Shown: one piece after another, positions 1-11,379 of the stretch | Layout of the letters: each line of letters starts with the position of its first letter | How positions within the stretch are numbered: position 1 is the stretch's first letter | Notes under the pieces: model-generated | The model's input: only the letters and a program-made list of their open reading frames with translations | Databases searched by the model: none | What the model was told of the DNA's origin: nothing | Assembly (NCBI GenBank): GCA_000171835.1 | Contig: ABHC01000003.1 | Coordinates: 360,354 to 424,353, forward strand | Direction of reading: 5' to 3' | Origin: an alpha proteobacterium BAL199 | Lineage (GTDB): Bacteria > Pseudomonadota > Alphaproteobacteria > Thalassobaculales > Thalassobaculaceae | DNA length: 64,000 bases | Position numbers and translations under genes: made by a program

Positions 1-53
1 ACAAAATCATCGCCGCCGTCAGGCGTGGGCACCAAGTGTTGGATTCTATCCAG
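1..53 (+). mobile_element. End of an IS630-family insertion sequence, cut by the window edge
   Basis: These 53 bases match the reverse complement of 55936-55988, the end of the intact IS630 copy further along, except for the outermost base (G here, C in the other copy). The 13-base terminal inverted repeat is 41-53 and is followed by TA at 54-55, the target dinucleotide IS630 elements duplicate. The element lies in the opposite orientation to the downstream copy, with the 3' end of its transposase facing into the window. The rest of the element is outside the window, so whether it is complete is unknown. Confidence 0.85.
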
Positions 54-56
54 TAG
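1..56 (+). CDS. IS630 transposase, C-terminal end only (partial)
   Basis: The last 17 or so codons of an IS630 transposase read through the terminal repeat and stop at TAG 54-56, which overlaps the TA target site. The peptide matches the C-terminus of the transposase at 55933-57015 except for the last residue (Gln here, His there). Nothing catalytic lies in this part. Transcription of this gene would run straight into the histidine kinase gene that starts 35 bases later. Confidence 0.75.
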   Translation, partial: KIIAAVRRGHQVLDSIQ

Positions 57-90
57 GTGGTCTGTTGCATAAGTCTGTCGGAGTGCGAAC

Positions 91-2040
91 TTGCTCGACT
101 CGACGACATTGCCGCCAGACATTGCACCTCTGATCGAGGCACTCAACCATGCCGATGTCGGACTCGCCGTGTTCGACCGGAAGTCCGTGTTGTTGTTCTG
201 CAACAGCCGCTTCCAGGAGATCTTCGACTACCCCGAAGCATTGGTGACACCAGGCACGACGCGCGAGGCACTGTTACGCTTCGACGCCGAGCGGGGTGAA
301 CTCGGACCCGGCAATGTCGACGATCTGGTCCGCGAACAGCTGGAGCGTGTCCAGTATCACATTGAGCACCAGATCGAACTGACCCGGTCGAGTGGCCGCC
401 AGATCAAGGTCGTCAACCGCCCACTTCCCTCCGGCGGCAACGTTTCGACGTATCACGAGCGTCTGGACGATCGGAAAAGTCTGCTCGGAGCGGACCTGAC
501 GTTCGAAGCGCTTCAGCAGGCCCTCGATTACGCGCCCGATGGTCTTCGGGTCTGGGATGCCAAAGACCGGTTGATCTACGCCAACGCGCGGATCCGGCGG
601 GTGAGCGAGGCCGAAGGCACGCCGCTGCGTCCGGGCATGACCTTCGAGGAACACATCCGTGCGCGCGTGGCCAAGAATCTCGTCGCCGAGGCAGAAGCCG
701 ATCCCGAGGCGTATGTCCAACAGCGGCTGGAAATGCACCGCCTCGGCGGTCGCAGCTACACGACCCGCTTGCGGGACGGCCGATGGGTCGTGATTCGGGA
801 CCACCGCCTGCCTGACGGAGGCACGGTCACGACCTCGCAGGACATCACCGACATCAAGCGCGTCGAGCAGGCCTATCGGGAAAGCGAGCAGCGGTTTCAC
901 GATTTCGTAGACGCCAGTTCGGACCGTTTCTGGGAGATGGATGAAAACCTGCGGTTCACGATGGTTGTCGACACGGCTGTCGGCCGGCGCGAGCCGCCGG
1001 TCGCCCAGGTTCTCGGCAAGACCCGTTGGGCCAATGCCGGAGTGGACGTCGAGGACGATCCGCTGTTCACCACGCACAAAGCGGTGCTGGACGCCCGCGA
1101 GCCGTTCCGGGACTTCCGCTACGAGGTGCCGGCGGCTGACGGATCACCGCGCCATTGGCGAGTGTCGGGCGTACCGGTGTTCGACGAAGGCGGCAAGTTC
1201 TGCGGATATCGAGGCACGGCTGCCGACGAAACCGAATTCAGTACCGAGCTGACCCGTGCGCAGCGCGAACTGCAGGAAGCGCTGCGGCAGGCCGAGATCG
1301 CCAACCGTTCGAAAAGCCTGTTCCTGGCAACCGTCAGCCATGAGCTGCGCACCCCGCTGAACGCCATCATCGGCTTCTCCGACCTGTTGGCGCAGAAAGT
1401 CTTCGGGCCGCTCGGCGACGAGCGCTACGAAGGCTACGCCCACGACATTCAGACCAGCGGCCAGCATCTGCTGAGCCTGATCGAGGATGTGCTCGACCTG
1501 TCCAGAATCGAGATGGGGCAGATCCGGCTGCGCCTGGGCCTGGTCGACCTCCCGATCGAGATTCAGGCGGCCGTCGCGATGGTCAGGGCCCGTCGGGGTC
1601 AGGAGATCGCCAGCATCCAGATTGAGGTCGCCGAGGGATTTCCAACCCTCAACGCCGACGCCCGTCTGATCCGCCAGATCCTGATCAACCTCATCTCCAA
1701 TGCCGCCAAGTTTACTCCGCCGAGCGGGCGTATCCTGGTAACCGCGCAGGTCGTGGACGATGGCATCTCCATTGCCGTGATCGACGATGGGATCGGCATC
1801 GACCCCGCGGATCATGCCAAGGTGCTGCGTCCATTCGAGCAGGCCGACAATCGGCTGAGCCGGCGCTACGAAGGCGTCGGCCTGGGCCTCCCGCTGACCA
1901 AGGCGTTCGTGGAGGTCCACAACGGCCAGTTGCAGCTGGAGAGCGCCATCGGAGAGGGCACCACCATCACGATTCGGCTCCCCAAAGAACGCATCGACGG
2001 CACCCGACCCGGCGCGCTGGCCGCAGGCACCGATCGATGA
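91..2040 (+). CDS. Soluble PAS-domain sensor histidine kinase
   Basis: A two-component sensor kinase of 649 residues that would autophosphorylate on a histidine and pass phosphate to a response regulator. Three PAS-type sensor modules are seen at about 10-125, 135-255 and 268-385. A HisKA domain follows with the phospho-acceptor in SHELRTPLNAIIGF (His417), then a HATPase domain with N box around Asn537, a DDGIGI box near 565 and GVGLGLPL. No membrane segment or signal peptide is visible, so sensing is probably cytoplasmic. The start is TTG at 91, with GGAG 7 bases upstream and an in-frame TAA at 70-72. No response regulator gene lies next to it. The insertion-sequence end stops 37 bases upstream, so an original longer 5' end cannot be ruled out. 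Confidence 0.9.
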   Translation: MLDSTTLPPDIAPLIEALNHADVGLAVFDRKSVLLFCNSRFQEIFDYPEALVTPGTTREALLRFDAERGELGPGNVDDLVREQLERVQYHIEHQIELTRSSGRQIKVVNRPLPSGGNVSTYHERLDDRKSLLGADLTFEALQQALDYAPDGLRVWDAKDRLIYANARIRRVSEAEGTPLRPGMTFEEHIRARVAKNLVAEAEADPEAYVQQRLEMHRLGGRSYTTRLRDGRWVVIRDHRLPDGGTVTTSQDITDIKRVEQAYRESEQRFHDFVDASSDRFWEMDENLRFTMVVDTAVGRREPPVAQVLGKTRWANAGVDVEDDPLFTTHKAVLDAREPFRDFRYEVPAADGSPRHWRVSGVPVFDEGGKFCGYRGTAADETEFSTELTRAQRELQEALRQAEIANRSKSLFLATVSHELRTPLNAIIGFSDLLAQKVFGPLGDERYEGYAHDIQTSGQHLLSLIEDVLDLSRIEMGQIRLRLGLVDLPIEIQAAVAMVRARRGQEIASIQIEVAEGFPTLNADARLIRQILINLISNAAKFTPPSGRILVTAQVVDDGISIAVIDDGIGIDPADHAKVLRPFEQADNRLSRRYEGVGLGLPLTKAFVEVHNGQLQLESAIGEGTTITIRLPKERIDGTRPGALAAGTDR

Positions 2041-2119
2041 CAATCCCTTACGCTCTGCGCTTGCGTCTCGCCTGAGACGGACCTAGGTTCCGGCCCACCG
2101 TGACGCCCCCGGAGCGCCC

Positions 2120-2809
2120 ATGAAATCCGCCATCATTGTCTTCCCCGGCTCGAACCGCGACCGCGACATGATGGTCGCCCTGCGGCAGGCTTTCGGTTCC
2201 GATCCGCTCATGGTCTGGCACAAGGAGGTCGACCTTCCCGAGGTCGATCTGATCGTGGTGCCCGGCGGGTTCTCCTATGGAGACTACCTGCGGGCCGGCG
2301 CGATGGGCGCGCATTCCCCGGCAATGCGTACCGTCAAGGAACGCGCCGGCAAGGGCGTGCCGGTGCTCGGTGTGTGCAACGGTTTCCAGACCCTGACCGA
2401 AGCCGGCATGCTGCCCGGCGCCCTCATGCGCAACGCCAGCCTAAAGTTCATCTGCAAGACTGTCCACCTGCGCGTGGAGACATCCCAGTCGATCTTCACC
2501 GGCGGCTACTCGGCGGGCCAGACCATTGCGGTGCCGGTCGCGCACAACGACGGCAACTACTACGCCGACGACGCCACGCTCGATCGGCTGGAAGACCGGG
2601 GGTTGGTCGCGTTCCGCTACGTCGACGCTGATGGTGGCGACGGCGCAGAGGCTAACCCGAACGGTTCGCGCCGCAACATCGCCGGCATCTTCAACGGGAC
2701 CAAGACCGTGCTGGGCCTGATGCCGCATCCCGAGGACGCGATCGACCCGCTGCACGGCGGCACCGAAGGGCGCGGCCTGTTCGAGGGCCTGGCCCGGGCG
2801 CTGGCGTAG
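2120..2809 (+). CDS. purQ: Phosphoribosylformylglycinamidine synthase, glutaminase subunit PurQ
   Basis: This glutamine amidotransferase subunit releases ammonia from glutamine for step four of de novo purine synthesis (FGAR to FGAM), working with PurL and PurS. It has 229 residues, the usual length. The class I glutaminase motifs are present: [11 protein letters not shown], the nucleophile Cys86 in LGVCNGFQ, and His203/Glu205 in MPHPED. GGAG lies just ahead of ATG 2120. purL follows after 10 bases, so the two are surely cotranscribed. purS, which often precedes purQ in this type of three-subunit enzyme, is not in the window. Confidence 0.97.
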   Translation: MKSAIIVFPGSNRDRDMMVALRQAFGSDPLMVWHKEVDLPEVDLIVVPGGFSYGDYLRAGAMGAHSPAMRTVKERAGKGVPVLGVCNGFQTLTEAGMLPGALMRNASLKFICKTVHLRVETSQSIFTGGYSAGQTIAVPVAHNDGNYYADDATLDRLEDRGLVAFRYVDADGGDGAEANPNGSRRNIAGIFNGTKTVLGLMPHPEDAIDPLHGGTEGRGLFEGLARALA

Positions 2810-2819
2810 AGGACATCTG

Positions 2820-5039
<2,220 letters not shown>

Positions 5040-5060
5040 ACGAACCAGAGGAGTAGCGTC

Positions 5061-5294
5061 ATGGCGATGGACGCGGGTGAAATCGAGCGGATGATCAAAT
5101 CCGCGCTGCCGGATGCGCTGGTCACCATTGAGGACCTGCGCGGCGACGGCGATCACTACGCATGCCACGTCGTGTCGGCTGCCTTCTCGGGAAAGAACCG
5201 GATTCAGCAGCATCAGATGGTGTACAAGGCTCTGCAGGGGCGGATGGGAACCGAACTGCACGCCCTGGCTCTGCAGACGGCAACGCCGGAGTGA
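5061..5294 (+). CDS. bolA: BolA family protein
   Basis: A 77-residue BolA-type protein, partner of monothiol glutaredoxins in [2Fe-2S] cluster binding and iron signalling. The conserved core FSGKNRIQQHQMVYKAL, the family signature with its invariant histidine, is at about residues 37-53. A second conserved region starts VTIEDLRGDGDHY. AGAGGAG lies 8 bases before ATG 5061. The gene sits 21 bases after purL and 32 before the CGFS glutaredoxin gene, the classical BolA-Grx4 pairing and a purL-bolA-grxD order common in alphaproteobacteria. Confidence 0.93.
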   Translation: MAMDAGEIERMIKSALPDALVTIEDLRGDGDHYACHVVSAAFSGKNRIQQHQMVYKALQGRMGTELHALALQTATPE

Positions 5295-5326
5295 CGGCGA
5301 AGCACCCTTAACGGAGGATTTCGACA

Positions 5327-5668
5327 ATGCTCGATGAGACCCTGCGCCAGCGCATCGACCAGGAGGTCGGAGGCAATGACGTGGTGCTGTTCATGAAGGG
5401 CACGCCGGTGTTTCCGCAGTGCGGCTTCTCCGCCACGGTGGTTCAGGTGCTGAGCCATCTCGGCGTCAAGTTCAAAGGCATCAACGTGCTTGAGGACCCG
5501 GCGATCCGCGACGGTATCAAGGAGTATTCCTCCTGGCCGACCATCCCTCAACTCTACGTCAAAGGCGAGTTCGTCGGCGGCTGCGACATCATCCGTGAGA
5601 TGTTCGAAACCGGCGAGCTGACCCAGATGCTCAACACTCATGGCGTCGAGGCCCGGCCGGCCGCCTAG
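5327..5668 (+). CDS. grxD: Monothiol glutaredoxin, CGFS type (Grx4)
   Basis: A 113-residue monothiol glutaredoxin of the Grx4/Grx5 class. It holds a [2Fe-2S] cluster with glutathione and hands it to apo-proteins, often together with BolA. The active site is CGFS with Cys32, preceded by [10 protein letters not shown]; the family's [19 protein letters not shown] segment binds glutathione. GGAGG precedes ATG 5327. It is the last gene of the run from purQ: a strong hairpin with a short T run stands 25 bases after the stop. Confidence 0.95.
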   Translation: MLDETLRQRIDQEVGGNDVVLFMKGTPVFPQCGFSATVVQVLSHLGVKFKGINVLEDPAIRDGIKEYSSWPTIPQLYVKGEFVGGCDIIREMFETGELTQMLNTHGVEARPAA

Positions 5669-5692
5669 GACCGACCGAGCTCTGCCATCCCA

Positions 5693-5723
5693 CGCCGAGG
5701 CGGATAGCCGCCTCGGCGCGTTT
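5693..5723 (+). terminator. Rho-independent terminator after grxD
   Basis: A perfect 11-bp stem (CGCCGAGGCGG / CCGCCTCGGCG, 5693-5703 and 5708-5718) with a 4-base ATAG loop is followed by CGTTT. It stands between the grxD stop and the stop of the convergent NIPSNAP gene and may serve both strands, although the T run is only on the plus side. Confidence 0.8.
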
Positions 5724-5737
5724 CCGTGTCGACCTGG

Positions 5738-6046
5738 TTAGGCTTCAACCGGTCGCAGGAATGTCCGTTCCTCAGCCAGGATGAATCGCTCGCCCTCGGC
5801 GAACTGGAAGTTCGCCTTACCGTCGGCGTCGGAGCGCAACCGCGCTCGATAAGATTCGTAGGCGGCAAGGCTCTCGAACGAAATCAGCCCGAAGGCGATG
5901 TTGTTGGTCCCTTCATGCGGCATCCAGTAGCCGAGCAGGTTGCCGCCGCAGTTCGGGATGATGGTGAGCCAATTCCGGGCGTACTCTTCGAACCGGTCAC
6001 GCTTGAACGGATCGAGTTGGTAGCGGATGAACACGGTGATCGTCAT
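5738..6046 (-). CDS. NIPSNAP family protein
   Basis: A 102-residue protein of the NIPSNAP family, small ferredoxin-like (dimeric alpha-beta barrel) proteins of unclear bacterial function. Family-typical features are the opening [24 protein letters not shown], the middle [21 protein letters not shown] and the closing [20 protein letters not shown] stands 6 bases before the start codon. It is a single gene, convergent with grxD and divergent from the flavoprotein gene at 6211. Confidence 0.85.
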   Translation of the reverse strand: MTITVFIRYQLDPFKRDRFEEYARNWLTIIPNCGGNLLGYWMPHEGTNNIAFGLISFESLAAYESYRARLRSDADGKANFQFAEGERFILAEERTFLRPVEA

Positions 6047-6210
6047 GGCAGTCTCCTGGGTGGTGCTGACCCGAGACGTAGCCCGCCAGGACCGTTGAAC
6101 GCTTCGGCGGTGACCGAAGCAATGCGCCCGATCCGATCGGTTTTGCGTGGCATCCGAACAGGCAGCGCCCTATGGTCCCGCATCGACCGATCGCCTGCCC
6201 GGAGCGCTTC

Positions 6211-7623
6211 ATGACGTCAGCTGCCGCCGTACTTGCCCGCCCCGACGCCTCGGCGCTGGAGACCGCTCTGGCCGCAATCTGCCAGCGCCTGGGAGATCGT
6301 TTGTCGATCGCCCAGTCGGTGCGCGATCAGCACGGCCGGGACGAGAGCTATCACGCCACCCTGGCGCCTGACGCCGTCGTCTTCGTGGAGTCGACGGAAG
6401 AGGTCGCGGCCGTCCTGGAGATCTGCCTGTCGCACCGCATCCCGGTCATCCCGTTCGGGGCAGGCACCTCCCTGGAGGGCCATGTCGGAGCGGTCGCCGG
6501 CGGTGTTGCCGTCGACCTGTCCGCCATGAACCAGGTGCTTGAAGTCAATACCGAGGACCTGGACTGCCGTGTGCAGGCCGGCGTCACCCGCAAGCAACTG
6601 AACGAGCATTTGCGCGACCAGGGCCTGTTCTTCCCCATCGACCCGGGTGCCGATGCTTCGATCGGCGGGATGAGCGCGACCCGCGCCTCCGGGACCAACG
6701 CGGTGCGCTACGGCACCATGCGCGAAAATGTCCTCAGCCTGACCGTCGTGATGGCAGACGGGCGCATCGTGCGGACCGCGCGACGGGCCCGGAAATCGGC
6801 GGCCGGCTACGACCTGACGCGCCTGTTCGTCGGCTCGGAAGGCACGCTGGGCGTCATCACCGAGATACAGCTCAAGCTGCACGGCATCCCCGAAGCGATG
6901 TCGGCGGCGGTCTGCCCGTTCCCGGATCTCGACAGCGCGGTCAATACCGCCATCGCCACGATCCAGACCGGCGTTCCGGTGGCCCGTGTCGAACTGCTGG
7001 ACGACATCCAGATGCGGGCCTGCATCGCCTATTCGAAGCTCGAAGGGTTCGAGGCGGTTCCGACCTTGTTCTTCGAGTTCCACGGCACCGAAGCCGGGGT
7101 CAAGGAACAGGCCGAAACCGTCGAAGCCATTGCCAAGGAGTTCGGCAGCGGCAGTTTCCAATGGGCGACCAAGGCCGAGGACCGCAACCGCCTGTGGGAG
7201 GCCCGGCACAACGCCCATTATGCCACCCGCGCGCTGCGCCCCGGCTGTCAGGTCATGTCCTCCGACGTCTGCGTGCCCTTGTCCCGCCTGGCCGAGTGCA
7301 TAGCGGAGAGCAAAGCCGATCTGGAAGCGTCGCACCTGCTCGGCGTCATCGTCGGCCATGTCGGCGACGGCAACTTCCACATCGGCTACGTGGTCGATCC
7401 GAACGATGCTGACGAAATCGACCGGGCGCACGCCCACAACGAACGCATGGTTCTGCGGGCGATCGCGATGGAAGGCACCTGCACCGGCGAGCACGGCATC
7501 GGCCGCGGCAAGATCCACTTCATGGAAGCCGAGCACGGCGATGCCGTTGCGGTCATGCGGTCGATCAAGAACGCGCTCGATCCGACCGGCATCCTCAACC
7601 CCGGCAAGGTCCTGCCGGCATGA
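6211..7623 (+). CDS. FAD-linked D-lactate dehydrogenase / glycolate oxidase-type enzyme
   Basis: A 470-residue flavoprotein of the PCMH/VAO family, closest in pattern to D-lactate dehydrogenase (cytochrome) and GlcD. It would oxidise a 2-hydroxy acid to the 2-oxo acid and pass electrons to a quinone or cytochrome. The FAD-binding region has VIPFGAGTSLEGHVGA and DPGADASIGGM; the C-terminal FAD-oxidase region ends in GEHGIGRGKIHFME and ALDPTGILNPGKVLP. ATG 6211 is preferred over an upstream in-frame ATG at 6172 because GGAG sits 6-8 bases before it. The stop overlaps the start of the DUF3592 gene (ATGA). The exact substrate is not readable from sequence. Confidence 0.88.
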   Translation: MTSAAAVLARPDASALETALAAICQRLGDRLSIAQSVRDQHGRDESYHATLAPDAVVFVESTEEVAAVLEICLSHRIPVIPFGAGTSLEGHVGAVAGGVAVDLSAMNQVLEVNTEDLDCRVQAGVTRKQLNEHLRDQGLFFPIDPGADASIGGMSATRASGTNAVRYGTMRENVLSLTVVMADGRIVRTARRARKSAAGYDLTRLFVGSEGTLGVITEIQLKLHGIPEAMSAAVCPFPDLDSAVNTAIATIQTGVPVARVELLDDIQMRACIAYSKLEGFEAVPTLFFEFHGTEAGVKEQAETVEAIAKEFGSGSFQWATKAEDRNRLWEARHNAHYATRALRPGCQVMSSDVCVPLSRLAECIAESKADLEASHLLGVIVGHVGDGNFHIGYVVDPNDADEIDRAHAHNERMVLRAIAMEGTCTGEHGIGRGKIHFMEAEHGDAVAVMRSIKNALDPTGILNPGKVLPA

Positions 7624-8063
7624 CCGCGCTGCTGCGTCGCCGCAAGCCGTTCCTTCGAGCACGGGCGCTGGTTGCCGTTGGTCTGGTCTCCCTGGTCGCT
7701 GGCAGCGTGGGATTGTGGGGGCAGATCGGCTTCCTGAGCCGTGTCGTCCAAGTTGACGCCGAGGTCGTCAGCGTCGAGACCCTGGGCGCCTCGGAAACGT
7801 TTGCCTTGTACCGACCGACGGTCAGGTTCTCGCCGACCTCCGGCGAAACCATTGAACGGGCGGCGGCAGAGACCTACCGGCCGACTGCGGCAGGCGAAAC
7901 TCTGGTCGTTGGCTTCGACCCGCAGAACATTGACGACGTGCGGTTGCTGGACATCCGTGACCGCTGGCTGAGCCCGGTCTGGATTCTGCTGTTCGCGGTC
8001 ATCACCCTGGGCGTTGCGGTCCACCGGTGGCGCAACCCGCCACAGACGCCCGACGATACCTGA
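7620..8063 (+). CDS. DUF3592 membrane protein
   Basis: A 147-residue protein with a membrane segment near 16-36, a soluble middle rich in beta strands (VDAEVVSVE, YRPTVRFSPTSGETIE, GETLVVGFDPQN) and a second membrane segment near 118-136. This is the layout of DUF3592 proteins, whose role is unknown. The start codon overlaps the stop of the D-lactate dehydrogenase-type gene by four bases, so the two are translationally coupled. A role near the membrane-bound electron chain is only a guess from that pairing. Confidence 0.8.
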   Translation: MTALLRRRKPFLRARALVAVGLVSLVAGSVGLWGQIGFLSRVVQVDAEVVSVETLGASETFALYRPTVRFSPTSGETIERAAAETYRPTAAGETLVVGFDPQNIDDVRLLDIRDRWLSPVWILLFAVITLGVAVHRWRNPPQTPDDT

Positions 8064-8075
8064 CGGCCGGAGCGG

Positions 8076-9401
8076 TCAGACCGGCGTTCCATCGTCCGTC
8101 GGCTTGACCGCCACGTAAACCGCTCCGTCCAACGGTTCGCCCCGTTCATGTCGAACGATGATCGGCCGGGTCGCCAGCAGGCGCAGGCCATTCTCCGAAA
8201 GGCACTGCGAGACGTACCGGTCGCCGTGGGCATACCGTCCGGATGCACGCAGGAACCAGGGCACTCCCTCCGCCGCGAGTTCGACCGAGAAGGAGAACAG
8301 GCCACCCGGCGCCATGCGGCGGGCGATGCGCTCGATCGTGCCGTCAAGTTCGCCGATGTAAATAAACACGTCGCTGGCCAGCACCAGATCGGGCGCTGCG
8401 TCATAGGTATCGAGCGTCGCATCAATGTCAGCGCAGATCAGGGTATCGTAGATCCGCTTGCTGTCGGCCTGCAGCAGCATCCTTTCCGACAAATCAATGC
8501 CGATCAGAACACCGGTTCTCTCGCGCACCAGAGCTCCCGCCAGCCCGGTTCCGCAGCCCAGATCATAGCCAAGCGCGAACCGCCGATCCGACCCGGCGAT
8601 GACATTGACGAGATCCACCACCCCGCGGTGAGCCTGATAGCGCAGATCCCCGACCAGATGCGCATCAAACCGCGCGGCATAGAAGTCGAACAGTTGCCGC
8701 ACGTAGGAGCGTGGCGCAGTGACTGTCGTCTTGCCCTCGAGCGCGGCAACGAGATGGGCCGCGTCCTCCCGGTCCGGGTCCAACTCCAGGGCGCGCCGCA
8801 GATGGATCAGCGCATCGTCACGACAGCCGACGCCGATCAACAGCAGGCCGACGTTGTAGTGCACGGTGTCGTTGTCGGGTAGGCAGTCTGCCGCGGTCAG
8901 GTAGGCCTCGACGGCCCCTTCGGTCTCGCCCAGTTCCTGCAGCGCGTTGCCCAGATTGTTCCACGCTTCGCCGAGCGACGGATCGATCTCGATCGCCCGG
9001 CGGAAGTGTTTCACGGCCAGGGCCATCTGGCCGTCGGCCTTGACGACCACGCCGAGATTGGAATGCCCATCGGCAAAGTCCGGCTCGATCAGCGTCGCCT
9101 GCCGGTAGCAGCGCGCCGCAGCACCGGGCTGGCCCGCGCCCTTGAGGATCAGACCGAGATTGTTGTAGGCCAGATGTGCCGCTGGCTCGACCAGCACCGC
9201 CTTGGCGGCGTACGGCACGGCCGCCACGGCGTCGCCGCGTTGGATATGCAGAGCACCCAGCAGATGAAGTGCGTCAGGGTCAGTCGGGTCGAACTCCAGG
9301 GCCCGGGTGTACAGCGCGGATGCCGCGTCCATACGCCCGCTGCGGTGCTCCCGAATCGCCTGGTGAACCAGGACCGGCGCGACTGCAATAGCCGACGACA
9401 T
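8076..9401 (-). CDS. TPR-repeat protein with C-terminal SAM methyltransferase domain
   Basis: A 441-residue fusion. Residues of about 10-230 form roughly six tetratricopeptide repeats (for example AYNNLGLILKGAGQPGAAARCY and AWNNLGNALQELGETEGAVEAY). About 240-440 is a class I methyltransferase with motif I LGCGTGLAGAL, an acidic residue after GIDLSERML and the motif PDLVLASDVFIYIGEL. Such fusions are predicted to methylate a protein or small molecule bound by the repeats; the target is unknown. AGGGAG precedes the ATG by 7 bases. It lies alone on the minus strand, convergent with the DUF3592 gene. Confidence 0.87.
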   Translation of the reverse strand: MSSAIAVAPVLVHQAIREHRSGRMDAASALYTRALEFDPTDPDALHLLGALHIQRGDAVAAVPYAAKAVLVEPAAHLAYNNLGLILKGAGQPGAAARCYRQATLIEPDFADGHSNLGVVVKADGQMALAVKHFRRAIEIDPSLGEAWNNLGNALQELGETEGAVEAYLTAADCLPDNDTVHYNVGLLLIGVGCRDDALIHLRRALELDPDREDAAHLVAALEGKTTVTAPRSYVRQLFDFYAARFDAHLVGDLRYQAHRGVVDLVNVIAGSDRRFALGYDLGCGTGLAGALVRERTGVLIGIDLSERMLLQADSKRIYDTLICADIDATLDTYDAAPDLVLASDVFIYIGELDGTIERIARRMAPGGLFSFSVELAAEGVPWFLRASGRYAHGDRYVSQCLSENGLRLLATRPIIVRHERGEPLDGAVYVAVKPTDDGTPV

Positions 9402-9510
9402 ATCGCCTCTCCCTTCTGGAGGGCGGAACTATGACCTGTATTCTACTGTCACACGTCCCCACGGCCTCCAGAATAGCGTGCCTGAAAGACGTGAACAAAC
9501 AGTTTAGTCC

Positions 9511-9544
9511 CAAACGAAAACGGCCGACCCGAAGGTCGGCCGTT
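9511..9544 (-). terminator. Terminator of rpsD with UUCG tetraloop
   Basis: Read on the minus strand this is an 11-bp stem AACGGCCGACC / GGTCGGCCGTT closed by a TTCG loop and followed by TTCGTTTGGG. A UUCG tetraloop with a T-rich tail is a classical strong intrinsic terminator. It stands 42 bases after the rpsD stop and ahead of the TPR-methyltransferase gene. Confidence 0.88.
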
Positions 9545-9585
9545 CGTATGGCCGCCGGAAACACCGGCGCCAAAACTCTCTTCGA

Positions 9586-10200
9586 TCAGCGCGAGTAGTA
9601 CTCGATGACCAGGTTCGGTTCCATCTGAACCGGGTACGGCACATCTTCCAGCTTCGGAAGGCGCAGGAAGGTGCCCTTCATCGCGCTGTGATCGACTTCC
9701 ATGTAGTCCGGCAGGTCGCGCTCGGAGGACTGGACGGCCTCGAGCACCATCGGCAGCTCGCGGCTCTTTTCCTTGACCTCGATCACGTCACCGTCCTTCA
9801 CCATGAACGACGGCACGTTCACGCGGCGGCCATTGACCTTGACGTGGCCGTGGCTGACGAACTGGCGGGCGGCAAACACAGTCGGAACGAACTTCATCCG
9901 GTAGATCACCGCATCCAGGCGGGATTCCAGAATGCCGACCAGGTTCTCGCCGGTATCGCCACGGCGACGGACCGCCTCGGCGTAGTACTTGCGGAACTGC
10001 TTCTCGCCGATGTTGCCATAGTAGCCCTTGAGCTTCTGCTTGGCCATCAGCTGGATGCCGTAGTCGGACGGCTTGCGGCGGCGCTGACCGTGCTGGCCCG
10101 GACCGTACTCGCGGTTGTTCAGCGGCGACTTCGGCCGCCCCCACAGATTGACGCCAAGGCGCCGGTCAATTTTATGCTTGGCTTGTTCGCGCTTCGCCAT
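9586..10200 (-). CDS. rpsD: 30S ribosomal protein S4
   Basis: A primary 16S rRNA-binding protein of the small subunit, 204 residues, normal length. The N-terminal part is typical of the bacterial alphaproteobacterial form ([31 protein letters not shown]). The S4 RNA-binding domain follows at about 95-155 ([30 protein letters not shown]). The gene stands by itself rather than in the alpha operon, as is usual in alphaproteobacteria, with its own promoter and terminator. A GGAG motif lies before the ATG. Confidence 0.98.
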   Translation of the reverse strand: MAKREQAKHKIDRRLGVNLWGRPKSPLNNREYGPGQHGQRRRKPSDYGIQLMAKQKLKGYYGNIGEKQFRKYYAEAVRRRGDTGENLVGILESRLDAVIYRMKFVPTVFAARQFVSHGHVKVNGRRVNVPSFMVKDGDVIEVKEKSRELPMVLEAVQSSERDLPDYMEVDHSAMKGTFLRLPKLEDVPYPVQMEPNLVIEYYSR

Positions 10201-10335
10201 GAAGCGGTCTCCTATTGTTGCACCGCCTTATTCAAAGGTCGGCTTCATTGTCCCGATAGGGCTTACGGACCAAGGTCCGGGCCGGGGACACGCGACGAAT
10301 AACGCGCACCCCACGTTCTCGGAAATCGAGCGGGT

Positions 10336-10363
10336 TTTATACGGATCGTCGCCGGAAAGTCAA
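10336..10363 (-). promoter_or_regulatory. Sigma-70-like promoter of rpsD
   Basis: On the minus strand TTGACT (10358-10363) and TATAAA (10336-10341) are separated by 16 bases, close to the sigma-70 consensus. Transcription would start near 10329, leaving a leader of roughly 130 bases before the rpsD ATG at 10200. Confidence 0.7.
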
Positions 10364-10391
10364 ATCCTGCAGGTCAAACAGTTGGCCAACG

Positions 10392-11366
10392 TCAGCCGCG
10401 CAAGTGACAGGCAACCCAGTGCCCGTCCTCGCCCTGCTTCAAGGTCGGCGACTCCGTGCTGCAGAGTGGCAACTGGCGGATCGGGCAGCGGGTGTGGAAA
10501 TGACAGCCCGAAGGCGGATGAATCGGGCTCGGCACATCGCCCTGCAGGCGGATCCGTTCCCGCCGGAGGGAGGGATCCGGGATCGGCACCGCCGACAACA
10601 GGGCTTCGGTGTATGGGTGCAACGGCGACGTATAGAGGTCGTGGGCCGAGGCGATCTCGACAATCCGCCCCAGATACATCACCGCCACCCGGTCACTGAT
10701 GTGCTCGACCACCGACAAATCGTGGGCGATGAACATGTAGGTCAGGCTGAACTTCTCCTGCAGATCTTCCAGCAGGTTGATGACCTGGGCCTGAATCGAC
10801 ACGTCGAGAGCCGAGACCGGCTCGTCGCAGACGATCAGCTTCGGCGACACCGCCAACGCCCGGGCGATGCCGATACGCTGCCGCTGGCCGCCAGAAAACT
10901 CGTGTGGATAGCGCCGCATGTGATCGGCGTTGAGACCGACGGTTTCCAAGAGTTCGACGATACGATCCTCATACTCCTGCTGGGAGTTCGCCAGCTTATG
11001 GATCACCAGCGCCTCGCCGATAATCCCCCCGACCGTCATTCGCGGGTTCAGCGACGCGAACGGGTCCTGGAAGATGATCTGCATGTCGCGGCGCAGCGCC
11101 ATCAGGTCCGGGCCATTCAGCGCGTTGACATCCTTGCCCTCGAACCACACCTCGCCGCCGCTCGGCTCGATCAGCCGCAGAATGCACCGCCCGGTCGTCG
11201 ACTTGCCGCATCCGGACTCGCCCACCACGCCGAGGGTTTCGCCAGCCTTGAGATCAAAGCTGACACCGTCGACCGCGTACACGCGATCGACCTCCCGGTT
11301 GAACACCCCTCCCCGGATCGAGAAGTGCTTCTTCAGGTCTTTGACGCGGAGCAGAGGTTCGGTCAT
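10392..11366 (-). CDS. Peptide ABC transporter ATP-binding protein (DppF/OppF type)
   Basis: Second ATPase of the peptide importer encoded from 16232 down to 10392. It has Walker [10 protein letters not shown], signature [15 protein letters not shown], Walker B LIVCDEP and the oligopeptide-transporter C-terminal domain with a cysteine cluster ([11 protein letters not shown], later LCS and ACH). ATG 11366 is chosen because AGGA lies about 10 bases before it and it gives the usual [11 protein letters not shown] opening; in-frame ATGs at 11387 and 11390 would overlap the preceding gene and lack a ribosome site. 324 residues. It is the last gene of the operon. Confidence 0.92.
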   Translation of the reverse strand: MTEPLLRVKDLKKHFSIRGGVFNREVDRVYAVDGVSFDLKAGETLGVVGESGCGKSTTGRCILRLIEPSGGEVWFEGKDVNALNGPDLMALRRDMQIIFQDPFASLNPRMTVGGIIGEALVIHKLANSQQEYEDRIVELLETVGLNADHMRRYPHEFSGGQRQRIGIARALAVSPKLIVCDEPVSALDVSIQAQVINLLEDLQEKFSLTYMFIAHDLSVVEHISDRVAVMYLGRIVEIASAHDLYTSPLHPYTEALLSAVPIPDPSLRRERIRLQGDVPSPIHPPSGCHFHTRCPIRQLPLCSTESPTLKQGEDGHWVACHLRG

Positions 11367-11379
11367 CGCGCGGCTGTCC

